Below, piece by piece: positions 1 to 11,320 of a DNA stretch of 64,000 nt; position 1 is the first letter of the stretch; the number at the start of each line of letters is the position of its first letter. The stretch comes from Chamaelirium japonicum. Lineage: Eukaryota > Streptophyta > Magnoliopsida > Liliales > Melanthiaceae. Made by a program: the position numbers and the translations under genes. Where the stretch lies: contig OX393557.1 in NCBI GenBank assembly GCA_947650365.1, forward strand, positions 26,318,385 to 26,382,384, read 5' to 3'. The notes under the pieces are model-generated. The model made no database searches and had not been told where the DNA came from. It was given only the letters and a program-made list of their open reading frames with translations.

Positions 1-60
1 CTCAGATGTCGCCTCCTGCGCTGGTACACTCGCCAGGGCCGAGGCTCGATGTCCCCATTA
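1..60 (-). mobile_element. Outer end of a gypsy 5' LTR (copy-1 counterpart of 50449-50508)
   Basis: These 60 bases equal the last 60 bases of the 5' LTR at 48909-50508, including its mutated terminus (CCCCATTA in place of CCCCATCA). They are followed by TCATA at 61-65, the same five bases that form the target duplication of the full element. An identical gypsy insertion therefore lies, or once lay, just left of the window, and the 50-kb duplication happened after that insertion. Confidence 0.9.
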
Positions 61-2030
61 TCATACCTCTCTTGCGGACAATTATTCTTCATGCATTCGT
101 GATCGAGTAAATGCACTTAATTTACCAGCCGAGCTATCCAGAGATGTTTGAGCGTGCCCAGACTATGACGAAGTCTATTGAGTACGTGCTACAAATTCAT
201 CAGCAAGAAAGGGAGCAAAAAGAATGTCAATATATGAATGTTCAGATGCGAGCTTTCATCAGACGCTTCGAGGCTCATGGTGACTGGTGAGTCACCACCT
301 CCAGTACTGTCATCAATGGATAATGCACCGCCAGTCAAGCTCCTACCTTCTGAGGAACGACCAGAGGAGTCATTCCCACTTCCTGATCTTATACTGTAGG
401 CATTCTCACAGTGGAGCCCCTATCTGTTGACGTACTTTCAATAGAGTCTCCTCCACTTAGTCAAGCCACCGGTGGATCTTCCACCGCTACCAGCACCTTC
501 ATTAGAGTTTCTACCAGCGCCAATACCATCGGTGTCTCCTCCGTTGGTAAAGCCATCGGTGGATCTTTCACCGCTTACAGCACCTCCCGTGGAGTTTCTA
601 TTAGTGCCAATCTCTGTTACCAAAAACAACGATCTTTTAAACAAGTCTCGATTAAAAACACGGCTTTTTCAGTAATCGTTCACGACGCGAGTCCTTCCCG
701 ATTTTTCGAAAAAGTCACGGTTTTAAGAAAAAATCACGATTTTCACGTTTTAATCCCGATTGATGCATTTTAATTCCGTCAAGTATTGCTCAAAAACACT
801 ATTGTAACATCTATATATAAATATGTTCTAAAATTCTACCGTTTGTTTCCCGACTCTTTTCTCACCTTTTTGACTTTTTTTCCGATTTTTCCAACTTCTC
901 CCCTAGCTGGTTTTTTCCTGACTTCCGACTTGGTAACTATGGTGCCAATACCATCAGTGTACACCTACATCTAACTGAGCATACACCTGCAGGCTGCAAC
1001 AATATCTCAGTCGCACTTCTACTGGAGCTCTCGCCTACAGCAGAGTTTTTATTCACGGTTGACTCCAGCGTTTTAGTCCTTCAACGTATTGACTTCATCG
1101 GCCTAGAACGACTTCCAGCGGCTCCACTACTTCTGCGACAGTACTTGGATATGAGCGCTTCTAAGCTACCACATTAACCTGACATGATACTATCTTCTAC
1201 AGCCTGTGCCTGCACCTCCACTATGGTCCTAGTACGACTCCAGTAGACAGTTTTGTGAGACCCGGAAGGTGATTAGGTGATAATGTGACACCCACTACTT
1301 GGTCTACACCACCAGCTCTTGAGTATGATTCGTTACTTTACTAATGATCCCGATGATTTCGTCGGTTACAGCTAGCTACATGAGAACTCAAGCCGAGTCG
1401 ACAGTAGAAGAAGCGAATGATAGAGAGTAGGATCTGGCTTGCACGTTTTGTTCAAGAAAGATCAAACATTGATCGAATCATGTAGCCCAAGCCCCATCCA
1501 AACCAGATCACCAAGATCAAACAGGACCCGTATCTGCTTAGTATGCAATTTTTGGTTATTTAAAATATATTTTTGCCTTATTTTTTAGCTTAATTATGTA
1601 TATGTCAAAACCCATGTTATAAGGGCTTTCCAGTTGGTTTAGGAATCTAAGTCCAAGTTTTAAGTGTAGTAGGAGTCCAAGTCCTAAGTATTAGGAGCCC
1701 CAGTCGAAAGTTAACTAGCAGTCCAAGTCAGAATTGTATTAGGATTCAAAGTCCTAAACATGTTAGTAGTAGTCTTTGACTTTTGCAAGTTTATTTTAAG
1801 GACCTATGTTTATTTAATTAAATTAGAGTGGGATGAGTGGATTTCTGTTTCTTGTTTGCTAGATTTGTTTTTTAAATATAAATATCTACATCATTAGCCG
1901 AACTTTGGCACCACCATCCTATCACGAGAATGCTGCCCTATGTTTCACATATATGGAAAGCTTTCTACTCTTAACACACACAAAAAGAGGTGTGAAATTA
2001 GTTTTCTTTTAACAACTCAAATTACTATCT
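61..2030. other. Degenerate non-coding region, retroelement-like in texture
   Basis: No conserved protein domain is visible. A short frame at 144-290 (+) would encode a 48-residue charged, helical peptide (start MFERAQTMTK), but nothing supports its expression. Bases 1610-1790 hold repeated 'AGTCCAAGTCCTAAG'-like phrases followed by A/T-rich sequence, a texture common in decayed plant LTRs. No paired LTR, PBS or polypurine tract could be identified, so the assignment to retroelement debris is an inference. The identical sequence lies at 50509-52478. Confidence 0.35.
467..632 (+). repeat. Two-unit ~84-bp tandem repeat, proline-rich in one frame
   Basis: Unit 1 starts at 467 (CCACCGGTGGATCTTCCACC) and unit 2 at 551 (CCATCGGTGGATCTTTCACC). 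In one + frame the units read as related proline-rich peptides with PPL, VDL and EFL phrases. The frame is short and runs into A/T-rich sequence, so this may be a relic of a low-complexity coding region. The copy in the second duplicon is at 915-1080 plus 50000. Confidence 0.6.
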
Positions 2031-2034
2031 TGGA

Positions 2035-2393
2035 TATTTCTTGAATCTGGATTCTGGCCATCGACGAGTAGTATGAACTCCCTCAACAAGCATATCTCCA
2101 ATTTCTAAAGTTCCAAAATTCAACAAAGGATCTGAAGACGATTCTACCTCCTAAATGAATGAACAAATAAGATAGTTAGCATGGCTCCTAAAGAACAACG
2201 TAAATGATAAACTTCATAAATATGAGAAAATAACATACATATATAAGTAACTAGCATGCATACAACATGAATTTTCGATGATCCTATCAATGTACCATTG
2301 ACACGGTCAAAATCAATGTTAATACACCAAAGAAAGTAATCTGATGGGCTGCTTCTGCTATGACAGGGGAAGCCAACTTCAACAAATAACTGT
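2035..2393 (-). pseudogene. Exon relics of an ABCG half-transporter (WBC11/12/15-like)
   Basis: On the minus strand, 2389-2267 encodes about 41 residues containing VGFPCHSRSSPSDYF and CINIDFDRVNGTL. This resembles the conserved GFPCP..NPSDHFLRCINSDFD stretch that follows the ATPase domain of plant ABCG11/12/15-type half transporters, which export cuticular lipids at the plasma membrane. An acceptor-like AG lies just upstream (complement of 2390-2391). A second exon-like piece at about 2149-2035 contains SSSDPLLNFGTLEI, which matches the next part of the family (SSDPLMNLAT..EI). No ATP-binding motifs or membrane segments are present nearby, so this is a fragment. Assignment is from family memory, not a search. 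The same relic lies at 52483-52841. Confidence 0.6.
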
Positions 2394-2399
2394 TTCACA

Positions 2400-3409
2400 T
2401 GCAAGAGAAGGGAATCAGCTACTTAGGAGGAAACTGAACTGAACCCCCCTCGTGGCAATTTTCTAATGAATTAATTAACATGTATTAGGTGGTTTCTGCA
2501 AAACATGCAATGTACTCATTTCGATTTGTAGCCCCGAAAGTAGAACGACTCGATCAATTAATAAGCTTACATGATCATATTCCCACTGGGATGTTAGCAG
2601 AAGAAAGACAACGATGCTCTCAGATTCAGCCTCTAGTCTTCAGTCCTAAATCCTAATGTCGTACCACGATCATAGACCTTCATGATTGAAGCATATCCAG
2701 TCCATAAAGAATTCACATATATAAAAACTGAATTTGTTAATGATCTTTTATGCATCAAGTTGAATTCTTTTAAGAGAAATTTGAAGTGACCTCCCCCTAG
2801 GTTTAGCAAAAATGTAGTGACAGTCCCCTCACTTTTTAAATATTGCAAATTTTTTTCTTTTTTGAGAATCCCTTTTTGCATGGGGGGAGGGAGGTTTGAC
2901 CCCAACCATTTTATTAAAGCTCAGAAAAAAGGAAAAAAAAGTTACAAGCAATGGCTTAAAGCAGACATCACAACCAAAAAGAAAAAAAAACCAACAACAA
3001 AGGCTTAACATGACCAGCCCAAAAGTCCCTAAGGTAGTAAAAAAAAAACCCTAAGTTTTGAAACTTAGGAGCTCTATATCTTTCCAAATCACGGATATGA
3101 GTGAGAACGGACTTAGTATTGTTCAACTCATTCGAAAGAAAGAAGCCGAGAGTCGATTATATCTCCGAGATGGTGTTGTTCTCCAACATATTAAGTGGAA
3201 GGGTGCTCCTGCTCAAATGCATCTTCATCAAGAGTAAAGAGTTGGCCCCTAAGATTTCGAAGAATTGTATTTGATTTTTCAAATGTTTGAATCAATTGTC
3301 GTGCACTTCTCCAAGCTAGCTTTAGACATTGCCTCGGAACTTGGGGTTGGGATACCGGATGGTCCCCATAATCTTCTTCTTTGATCTTTAAAGCTAAGTC
3401 ATCATTACA
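2400..3409. other. Non-coding, A/T-rich stretch without a recognisable gene
   Basis: Short frames here have no domain. Bases 2845-3010 are poly-T then A-rich ('CATTTTATTAAAGCTCAG' followed by A runs), a pattern often left by truncated retroposon 3' ends. Nothing else is supported. The identical sequence lies at 52848-53857. Confidence 0.4.
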
Positions 3410-4202
3410 GGCAGGGATACACCGATACTACGAAACAGGTGTCGTACCCATATCAGATACTCCCGATACTCTGATAAGGCCTGATACGGCGGGATGCATA
3501 TCCGATACGGCAAAGAAGTATCGGGGTTTAAAAAAACAAAAAAAAAAAGATCCGATACGACGGAGATACTGGGGCCGATACGCCGGGGATACGAGACCGA
3601 TACGTCGGGGATATGGGGCTGATACACCGGGGATACAGGACTGATACGTCGGGGATACGGGACCGATACGCCGGGATATGTATGGATGGTAATGTAGTCC
3701 AAAATCAAAAAATCCGATTAACCCAACCGAAACTCGACAAAAATTTCGGATATAGGTCTAAATTCTATACGTGACTATTTGCTTAATAATATCATTTATA
3801 TATTTTGTTTTTTGGATGATGCATGTGACACTAACTTTGTATTTTGTAAGGGATGGTGAATGGTAGCATTTTGTAATGAACAATGAATATGACACTTGTG
3901 TAATGTTGTTAGCATTACTTTTTGTAATGGATGAATGTGACACTTGCTTTATATTTTTTGGTTGTATTGGATGTAAATCATGTAATGAATGATAAGTATG
4001 GTCATATTTAATTTTCAAACTTTTCACTATTCATATTCTAGCACAAAATATTATATCTAATTATTAATATTATATATATATATATATATATATTACAAAC
4101 GTATCCCTGCCGTACCGCGGATCCTAGTTTTTCAAAACTCCACGTATCGCCGTATCCGTTACCTCGTATTTGTATCCCCGTATCCGTATCGGTGCTTCCT
4201 AG
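3410..4202. mobile_element. MITE-like non-autonomous DNA transposon, ~0.8 kb
   Basis: The left end reads GGCAGGGATACACCGATAC and the right end GTATCGGTGCTTCCT, so the ends are imperfect inverted repeats around CACCGATAC. The element is flanked by ATTACA on both sides (3404-3409 and 4203-4208), extendable to an 8-bp near-repeat. Subterminal GATACG(C/T)CGGGGATACGGGACC-type repeats (3555-3680) are mirrored on the right arm by GTATCC/GTATCG phrases (4098-4190). The centre is A/T-rich with a TA run. There is no transposase, so the family is unassigned; hAT-like is a guess from the duplication length. Confidence 0.6.
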
Positions 4203-4222
4203 ATTACACATAATGTCTATGC

Positions 4223-5499
4223 GGCACACGGTCTCATCGTCCTCATCAATAAGTCGCTAGGCTACCTCATTATTTAGTTTGTTAGCAATCACCCCTAGTT
4301 CATCAGAAGAATCAAGACCTACATCTGCTAGGCAACCCCACATCAACATTAACAAAAGCTGCAAGAGCTGAAAATCGAGACCCACTAGATCGGGCCCTCT
4401 TGAAATCGGCTCATATAAGGTTTGAGGGTTACCTTTAGATGAGACCTCTTAATGTCACCTAGCAGAGGGCTTTGGCATCCACTTGCACTGATTGAAAAGA
4501 CAATTAATCATCCATTATATCAAATTCATGTTGCTCTTTTCAAATTCATTTTCCAAATTTTTTGAACCTGTTTTTCAAATTTTTAAAGGGTAAATAGTTG
4601 TTTTAGATTTAGTTGATGACATCATGCAAAACTGTTTATCGCGGGGAGGGTTTTGCCAATAAAATGTAACCTCAAGGAATGAGGTAAGTCAATATTGTAA
4701 TAGTGAGGGGGTGTAACTGCATCTCCCCGAAAGCTCAGGGAGGTCACAACAATTTTCGATTCTTTTGGTGATATGAAAATGGCATGTCTTTTCGTCATTC
4801 TACTATGGACACATATACTAGATGAAAATTTTCGCACACGCTACAAACTGGTTAGAGGAATTCATGATTCTCGAAACAATTGTGAAGATTTCTTCGTGAA
4901 ATTTTATCAGCACATATAATTCATCACAATACAACTTTTCTATTTCATGTACATTGGTTCTTTATTGCATCTATCCTACTCAAGGATCAAGTTGTCGTTG
5001 AGTTTGCTGTGTAATATTTATATTTTGTTGAATCAACATATTATGCAATTCACAAATCATTTGAGCATATTTGTCATTGCAATATATTCGGATTTTAAAT
5101 ATTAAATCTATAGACATTGTTTATTGATATTCTATGAATTGGGCCAAACCTCAATTAATAAATTCCTCTTTTGGTAGTTTTCATCTAATCTAAACTGAAT
5201 TGAAGGGGATAAAATGTAGTTTATTAACTATATGGGGATTAAGTGATTTTGAGCCAAAGCGGGGGGGGGGGGGGGTTAGAGGGTAATTATCCATCGGATG
5301 AAAATCAAAGAAGGCATGTAACTATGTCCGCCAAGGGATTACCAGTAGAGAAGGCAAGAAGCATATCTTGATCATACTCGTTAGGTCGTTAAATAACATT
5401 CTACCGAGCCGGAGCCTTTCGCCAAACTGCTGCAGATACAAAAGAAAAGAAGCTTCTTGATAAAGATATAGTAAATGATAAGAGACCAATATCAATACA
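4223..5499. repeat. Diverged direct repeat, partner of 8374-9664
   Basis: From 'GGCACACGGTCTCATCG' to 'GAGACCAATATCAATACA' this block matches 8374-9664 with scattered substitutions and small indels. It is non-coding. A poly-G run at 5262-5274 differs in length between the two 50-kb copies. At 8374 the block abuts the broken exonuclease gene; at 4223 it abuts the MITE target duplication. An older local duplication is implied. Confidence 0.85.
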
Positions 5500-6340
5500 A
5501 AGATTGGTAAAGATAGCAGGATGTGCTTTGGGACGCCGAAGAGTTATCATTTAGGCACCGTCAGAGCGCAGGTGGAGACGACAATCGGATTTTGATTTGT
5601 GATGTCTCATCAAGGTAAAGATTGGTGAAGATAGCTCGACACAAACCCTCTACCTCTCTGGTTCAGTGTTCACACGACTAACAGACCAGGTCGTGCACAC
5701 TAATCATTGTCGATCATACCAGTATTTTTAGCCGAGTCAATTATAGTTATAGGGTTAAATACCGGTATAGTCCTCAAGGATTGTGACTACGTAACTAGGG
5801 TCTAATTCTAAGGATTACAGCAATTAGGGGAATAGAGTTGAATGATGATTGCAAATTAATTAAAACTAATATTAAGTAATTAAATTAAAAAGAGAGATCA
5901 AGTTGGAAGAGTCTAGGGCGGAGAATCCACCACTAGCCATGCACTAGTCTCTTTATGCCAATTAGGGTTTGTTAATTTCAATAGAGCATTTCAGTCTATC
6001 ATGATTGGGAATCGCAATGAGATCGAAACTGTGTTAATCATCTTCGACGCCATGAGTTATCTTCGGTCAGCACGATCTGGTGGGAGCCTACGCACGTGAC
6101 AAGGACCAGACTAAACTGGCCTGCACGTGAGGGGGGGGTGTTGGAGTTTAGTCTCACATTGGCTAGCGAGCAGTGTTATCTTCATATACCCTTTGTGGAC
6201 CTCCCCTTACAACCTAGGTTTTGGTGTGTGGGGGTATTTAACAATTTGTATGTTCAATTAATATTTTGCTCAATAAAGCACATCTTTTCCTTTGCTTCAC
6301 ACAGCCTATGTTACTTCCTCACGAAAACAATACCATGGCT
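5500..6340 (+). mobile_element. Retroelement relic ending in a polypurine tract and a short LTR
   Basis: The block interrupts the paralogous alignment exactly after 5499. At 6129-6138 a purine run (GAGGGGGGGG) is followed at once by TGTTGGAGTTTAGTCTCACA, a start typical of plant LTRs ('TGTTGGAGTTTAGTCCCACATTGG'). The probable LTR runs from 6139 to about 6329 (ends ...AAAACA) and would be a 3' LTR on the plus strand. No coding domain or 5' LTR was found, and no target duplication could be proved. The second copy has its LTR start at 56585. Confidence 0.5.
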
Positions 6341-6396
6341 CAATTAGTTGTCCACTATGAAGTCCGATATAAATTACATCAAGCATTAGCTAATAG

Positions 6397-6655
6397 GCTC
6401 AAGGCACTAGTTCTTATTATTATCTCATGTTTTCTAAGGATCATCTTTTTCAGGTGCAAGAGATGCTCATTTCTTGATGTCTAGCCCAAAAGAACTCAAA
6501 CTCATCGCCATCATATCTGATATGGGCTCAAGACACTAGTTCTTACTATCATCTCTAATGTTTTCTGAGGATCAACTTTTCCAGGTGCAGGAGATGCTCA
6601 TTTCTTGATGTCTAGCCCAAAAGAACAAAAACTCATCGCCATCATATCTGATATG
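6397..6655. repeat. Two tandem units of ~128 bp
   Basis: Units begin at 6397 and 6525 with GGCTCAAG(G/A)CACTAGTTCTTA and share the rest, including 'GAGATGCTCATTTCTTGATG' and 'CATCGCCATCATATCTGATA'. The paralogous modules at 18.5 kb and 41.2 kb have one unit, so this copy gained a local duplication. Confidence 0.85.
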
Positions 6656-7640
6656 AGCCCATCCAAAAATTTGTCCTTATCAAACTTATGCTTAGTTCTA
6701 AACATGTATAAATGAAAACAATAATTAAGATATGTCTATCAAAAAAATAATTAAGATATGAAATAAATCTTTCGAAATAATAAAGAAAAACCACAAGCAA
6801 AATAGCTAAAACCAAGTCAATCATAATCTATTTTGTACTACTTTTTTTATGGAAATCTATTTTGTACTACAGATAAATTAGAATCATGTCTCTATGCACA
6901 ATATCACTAGCACATCTTGAACCTTATCAGTAGTACATCTTGATCCACTGGTAGGTTCACTATTACATAAAGTCTCCTTATATCCTTATCCGTTGTTGAT
7001 ATATATAGTTAGATCATTATGGTGCACCAAAATGGAAAGTTAGCATAAGGCTTAAAAGTAAGATGTTGGATAGCAAATCTCATAAGATTGGACAAGGAAG
7101 TTAAATTGCTAAGTCGAAAAAGGCACAATCCAAAATACCATGAAAAAAGTGTGAGTAAGTTTGCAAATAAGGTTTACCTTTATACAGTATAAATTTGCTA
7201 AAAACGCCAACGGTTTGGAAAAAATGTGTTGTTGTGATTTAATAGCAAATATATTCCAACTAAATAATGATTGTAGTTTTTTGAAGCTATTAGAAAATGG
7301 CGGCTTAGATAAATTTATGATCTAATTTGCACTTTTTCAAGAATTTAAGAAATTTTTGTGACATTGCTAGATTCCTATTTCTTAGGCTTGTGATTGTATT
7401 GCAGCTACTAAGTTCTTTGGATGTGTTGCTTTCTACAAGGCTCAAGCTAGAATTCAAGAAAAGTATTTGTGTATTTCATTTAAGAAAAGTTTGTAAAATA
7501 ATTTAATGGTAGGAAAGCATACCGAATATCTGCGGGATTAAGATGGTTCAGGAAAAAACAAAAATCTAGTGCCTGATCGTATTTCCCTGCTTATCCTTCA
7601 AATCGGCATGTTCAATGGAAAAGCTTTTTTTTTTTCCCCA
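6400..7640. other. 'Downstream module', copy A (non-coding)
   Basis: This A/T-rich block aligns with 18560-19550 and 41250-42060 (shared phrases include 'GGAGATGCTCA', 'CACAAGCAAAATAGCTAAAAC' and 'AGCATACCGAATATCTGC'). On the minus strand it lies directly downstream of the broken exonuclease-like gene, whereas the 18.5-kb copy lies downstream of the F-box gene. No conserved reading frame is shared by the three copies. It may hold introns and untranslated exons of a long 3' transcript region; that is inference. Confidence 0.6.
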
Positions 7641-7954
7641 ACACATTATAAATGTCAATGTCAAATTTCGTAAATATTGACAAAGAAGATGAGGATATTA
7701 TTGCAAACCCTACAAATTATAAAGCATTATAAATTCCAAACAAGAATCCAAGAACCTATAACAAGGTATAACATAGATTTGAAAGAAAAAAAAACACAAG
7801 GTCGCAAATTCTAATAACACTAAATCACATTTCTCAAACAATAAAATTCGGAAGGAAAAAAAAAAGATTTCAAGAACCAAAGGTATCCCATATGAATGGG
7901 GATACATTAAATGACTGAAGGAAAAATCAGAAAACCAAGAACTGATAGAACACT

Positions 7955-8373
7955 AAAACTTACTTGCCTCGGCGAAATTTCTTCCCAGCCTGTATGTCAG
8001 ATTGGCATCAACAGAAGCGAAAGCGATTTGGTCGCAGTAGAGCTGCTCGGCTTCCCAAGAGCTTCCCTTGATTATCTTCTCCTTGGGGGCGTGAAGCCAC
8101 AACATCTCATGTGCAGTCTCCCTTAGATCCTTGTCGGCGAGATCCGTCCTGCCTTTCACTGCAGCCGCTGCCCAAAGATCCACTGCGTTATGAACCGGAA
8201 ATTCCGGCAAAGAAAGCTAGGATCTCAATGTTTGGCACGGAGAATAAGAAACTATTGTCCATCAAGAAATTGGCGAACTCGGCCGAAGGGGTTTAAGTGC
8301 CGAAGATCTGATATATGATCGCTCGGTGTCTGAAGCAGATAGTGACTAGTGGCCATGTTGCGCTAGTCACTGT
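7955..8373 (-). pseudogene. Broken Werner-exonuclease-like (DEDD/WRN-type) gene
   Basis: Read on the minus strand, this aligns with residues ~62-189 of the exonuclease-like gene at 38218-38844. Matching phrases are HRAIIYQIFGT against HRALIYQIFDT, NIEIL against NIDLL, and FASVDANLTYRLG against FATVDANLSYRIG. A TAA codon follows 'IFGT', and a one-base frame change lies near 8200. The 5' part is missing because the gene is cut at 8374 by the unrelated direct repeat. The 3' exon edge keeps a donor-like CAA/GTAAGT (intron side 7963-7958). It is a non-functional paralog; the identical version is at 58400-58818. Confidence 0.75.
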
Positions 8374-9664
8374 GGCACACGGTCTCATCGGCCTCATCAA
8401 TAAGCCGCTAGGGTGCCTCATTAATTAGTTCGTTAGCAATCACTCCTCATTCCTCGGAAGAATCGAGACCCACATTTGCTAGGTGACCCCACATCTGCAT
8501 TAACTAAAGCTGCAAAAGCTAAGAATAATAACCCACTTGGCCGGGCCCTATTGGAATCAGCTCACTTGAGGTTCGAGGGTTACCTTTAGATGGGACCACT
8601 TGGGGTGGCCTGGCAGAGGGCTTTGGCATCCGCTTGCACTCACTGAAAAGACAATTAATCATTCATTGAATCAAATTCATGTTGCTCTTTTCAAATTCAT
8701 TTTCAAAATTTTTTGAAATTCTTTCTAGTTTTTTTTAAGGGAAAATAGGTGTTTTGGATTATGACATTGTGCAAAACTATTTATCAAGGGGAGGTTTCTG
8801 CCAATAAAATGTAACCTCGGGGAATGAGGTTAGTCGATATTGCAATAGTGAGGGGGTATAACTGTATCACCCCCAAACCTCATGGAGGTCTCAGCAAATT
8901 TCCCTTCTTTTCTAGCATTCCCACCTTGTGGTGGTCTGTCCTTTCGTCATTCTACTATGGACGCGTATGCTGGACGAAAAACTTCGCACAACTGCACAAG
9001 CTACAAACTGGTTAGAGGAATTCATGATTCTCGAAACCATTGTGAAGAATCCTTCGTGAACATAAGCACAAACAATTCATCACAATACAAATTTTCTATT
9101 TCATGTTACATTGGTTCTTTATTGCATCTTTCCTACTCAAGAATAAAGTTGTCATTGAGTTTGTTCTGGGCAATATTTATATTTTGTCGAATCAACATAT
9201 GCTGCAATTCACAATTCATTTGAGCATACTTGTCATTGCAATATATTAGGATTTTAAATATTAAATCTATAGACATTGTTAATTGATATTCTATGAATTG
9301 GGCCAAACCTCAATTAATAAATTTCCTCTTTTGGTAGTTTCCGTCTAATCCAAACTGAATTGAAGCGGATAAAATGTAGTTTATTAACTATATGGGGATT
9401 AAGTGATTTTGGGCTGAACCTCGGGGGTTTAAAGGGTAATTATCCATATATGTTATTTCCGATGAAGATCAAAGAAGGCATGTAACTATTTCCACCAAGG
9501 GATTACCAATAGTGAAGGCAAGAAGCATATCTTGATCATACTCGTTCAGGTTGTCAAATAACATTCTGCCAAGCTGGAGCCTTTCGCCAAACTGCTGCAG
9601 ATACAAAAGAAAAGAAGCTTCTTGATAAAGATATAATAAATTATAAGAGACCAATATCAATACA
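8374..9664. repeat. Diverged direct repeat, partner of 4223-5499
   Basis: Non-coding block matching 4223-5499. Its right part (from 9580) also belongs to the repeat shared with 19947-20882. It has no recognisable gene. Confidence 0.85.
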
Positions 9665-10295
9665 GAAAAGAATCAAAACTTGTACAATACCAATTTATTT
9701 GAATGATAGGCATTTGTAAGTTCATGCACTGGACAGATTGTTAAGGCAGATCCGTTGGACAGGTTGGGGCCATCCAGACTCATCATTGAGATAAGGCCAT
9801 CATGCTAAGTTGTGGATGTGAGAACTCGGTATCAATGGATCAGGATCCAACTGCTTATGAACAATTGCCTCACACACTAATTACATGTAATGTATTGAAG
9901 AAAATATATACTAATTAGTCGTGCAAGCCAAACATACGAGAAGGGGTTCGTGATAAGTGCCCAAATCAATCTCCTCATTAACATCTTTAAAATAGACAAG
10001 AACTCGATGTGAGACTATGATTTTGCTTCCAAAACTAAATTCTAACTGCTTATGAACAATTATCATGTCTAACATCGATGTCGTATATAACATGCAAAAA
10101 AATGCCCAGCAGAATCAATAATTGTCATGTCTAAGAACTACTTCTACTGAATAATTCTCTAGGTCAATTGCGGAGATAACAAGTCAAAAGACTAAGTAGT
10201 CGAGTTTGATAAAATAAGTGGTTGGCAATATCCGCCCCAATGAATCCAATCACTAAAAAATTAAACAAGTGAAATAAAAAAATAATAATAACTAA

Positions 10296-10297
<2 letters not shown>

Positions 10298-10358
<61 letters not shown>
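10298..10358. repeat. (TA)n microsatellite, ~61 bp
   Basis: Perfect TA dinucleotides. The counterpart in the second 50-kb copy (60743-60835) is about 32 bp longer, the largest length difference between the two copies. The paralogous tract behind the F-box gene is at 20675-20765. Confidence 0.95.
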
Positions 10359-10360
<2 letters not shown>

Positions 10361-10363
10361 TCA

Positions 10364-10475
10364 TTATTCTAAAGCATTTTTTAGCTTTTGTAAGCCAACT
10401 AAACTTTCGACATAAAGAAAAGGCTTAAATCTGCTTTTGTAGCCAACGATGATTTCTTCTTCTTTGTTGGTTCCG
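10364..10475 (-). pseudogene. Orphan 3' tail of an F-box gene
   Basis: The minus strand encodes about 36 residues ending at TAA (10366-10364), with EEEIIVG, FKPFLYVESLVGLQ and KLKNALE. These match the C-terminus of the intact F-box protein at 20771-22255 apart from a short difference (GYKS against GDRS). Upstream the similarity stops at 10475, so no F-box or FBA region is present. The intact reading of this tail suggests the truncation is not very old. The second copy is at 60841-60952. Confidence 0.8.
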
Positions 10476-10818
10476 TACTGCATAAAGCTTAACTTTGACA
10501 TCCAATCACGGTGGCGGACGACTCCTCTATGGCTCGAGGATGATTTGTATGTCGCTCTTCATCACTTTCTTTCTTCTTCGTCAGCTGTTTTGCATGTCGC
10601 TCTTCAACGCTTTCTTTCCTCTTCATCAGTTGTTGATGGAGTTCTTCACGACAGACAGCCGGTGCCCCCTGATAGGGCTCATGTTTATGGCGAAGGGAAA
10701 CAATGTGTCGTACTGATTAGCAGGCGCAGCATGTGTCGGTAGTATGTGTAGAGAGAGAATAACAGTGATAATGAATATTTATAGAGAGAGAATCTTATAA
10801 AGAGAATGCCATGGAAAG

Positions 10819-11320
10819 TAGGGGTGGCAATCCTTGACCCGAACCGCCAACCCGATCCGAACCCGACCCGAAGTTAGTGGGTTTTAGTTTGGCTTTAACG
10901 GGTTCGGGTCATAAACGGGTCGACCCGTTTATTAATGGGTTGGGTTCAGGTTTGTACTTATAACCCGATTGACCCGACTTGACCTGTTTACCAAATGGAT
11001 CGTGTCAACCAAACCCGACCCGACCTAACCCAACCAAGTCCGATCAAACCCGGCCCAATCCGACCAGTCTTAATCCAACCCAACAGGTTTGCATGGGTTC
11101 TGTTGACCCAACCCAAGCCAACCCAACATGACATGACCCGACCTATTTAGTAAACGGGTTAAACAGATCGAGTCTGATCAGATCAACCCGTTTATTAGGC
11201 GGGTCAGGTTTGGGTTTAAGTTTTTGACCCGTTTATTAAACGGGTCAGGTTTGGATTGGGTGTTTTGCCCTTATACCTATATCTTAACCCGACCCGAACC
11301 CGACCCATTGCCACCCCCTA
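10819..11320. mobile_element. hAT-like MITE, 502 bp
   Basis: Ends are TAGGGGTGGCAAT and ATTGCCACCCCCTA, an inverted repeat typical of hAT-type MITEs. It is flanked by ATGGAAAG (10811-10818) and GTGGAAAG (11321-11328), an 8-bp target duplication with one mismatch. The paralogous locus has a single GGGGAAAG at 39827-39834 followed by the same flank, a natural empty site. The interior is built of 'ACCCGACCCG' and 'AACGGGTC' repeats and encodes nothing. The second copy is at 61296-61797. Confidence 0.9.

Larger units (their letters stand above)
9580..10475. repeat. Repeat shared with 19947-20882, ending in F-box gene tail
   Basis: From 'CCTTTCGCCAAACTGCTGCAG' onward the sequence follows 19947-20882, through a TA microsatellite and into the last codons of the F-box gene. 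This places the 3' flank and 3' end of an F-box gene here without the gene body. Confidence 0.85.

Noticed and set aside
3394..3708. Minus-strand frame with repeated YPRRI phrases
   Set aside because: It arises from the GATACG(C/T)CGGGGATACGG subterminal repeats of the MITE-like element.
10164..10364. Tyr-Ile repeat protein
   Set aside because: It is a translation of the TA microsatellite.
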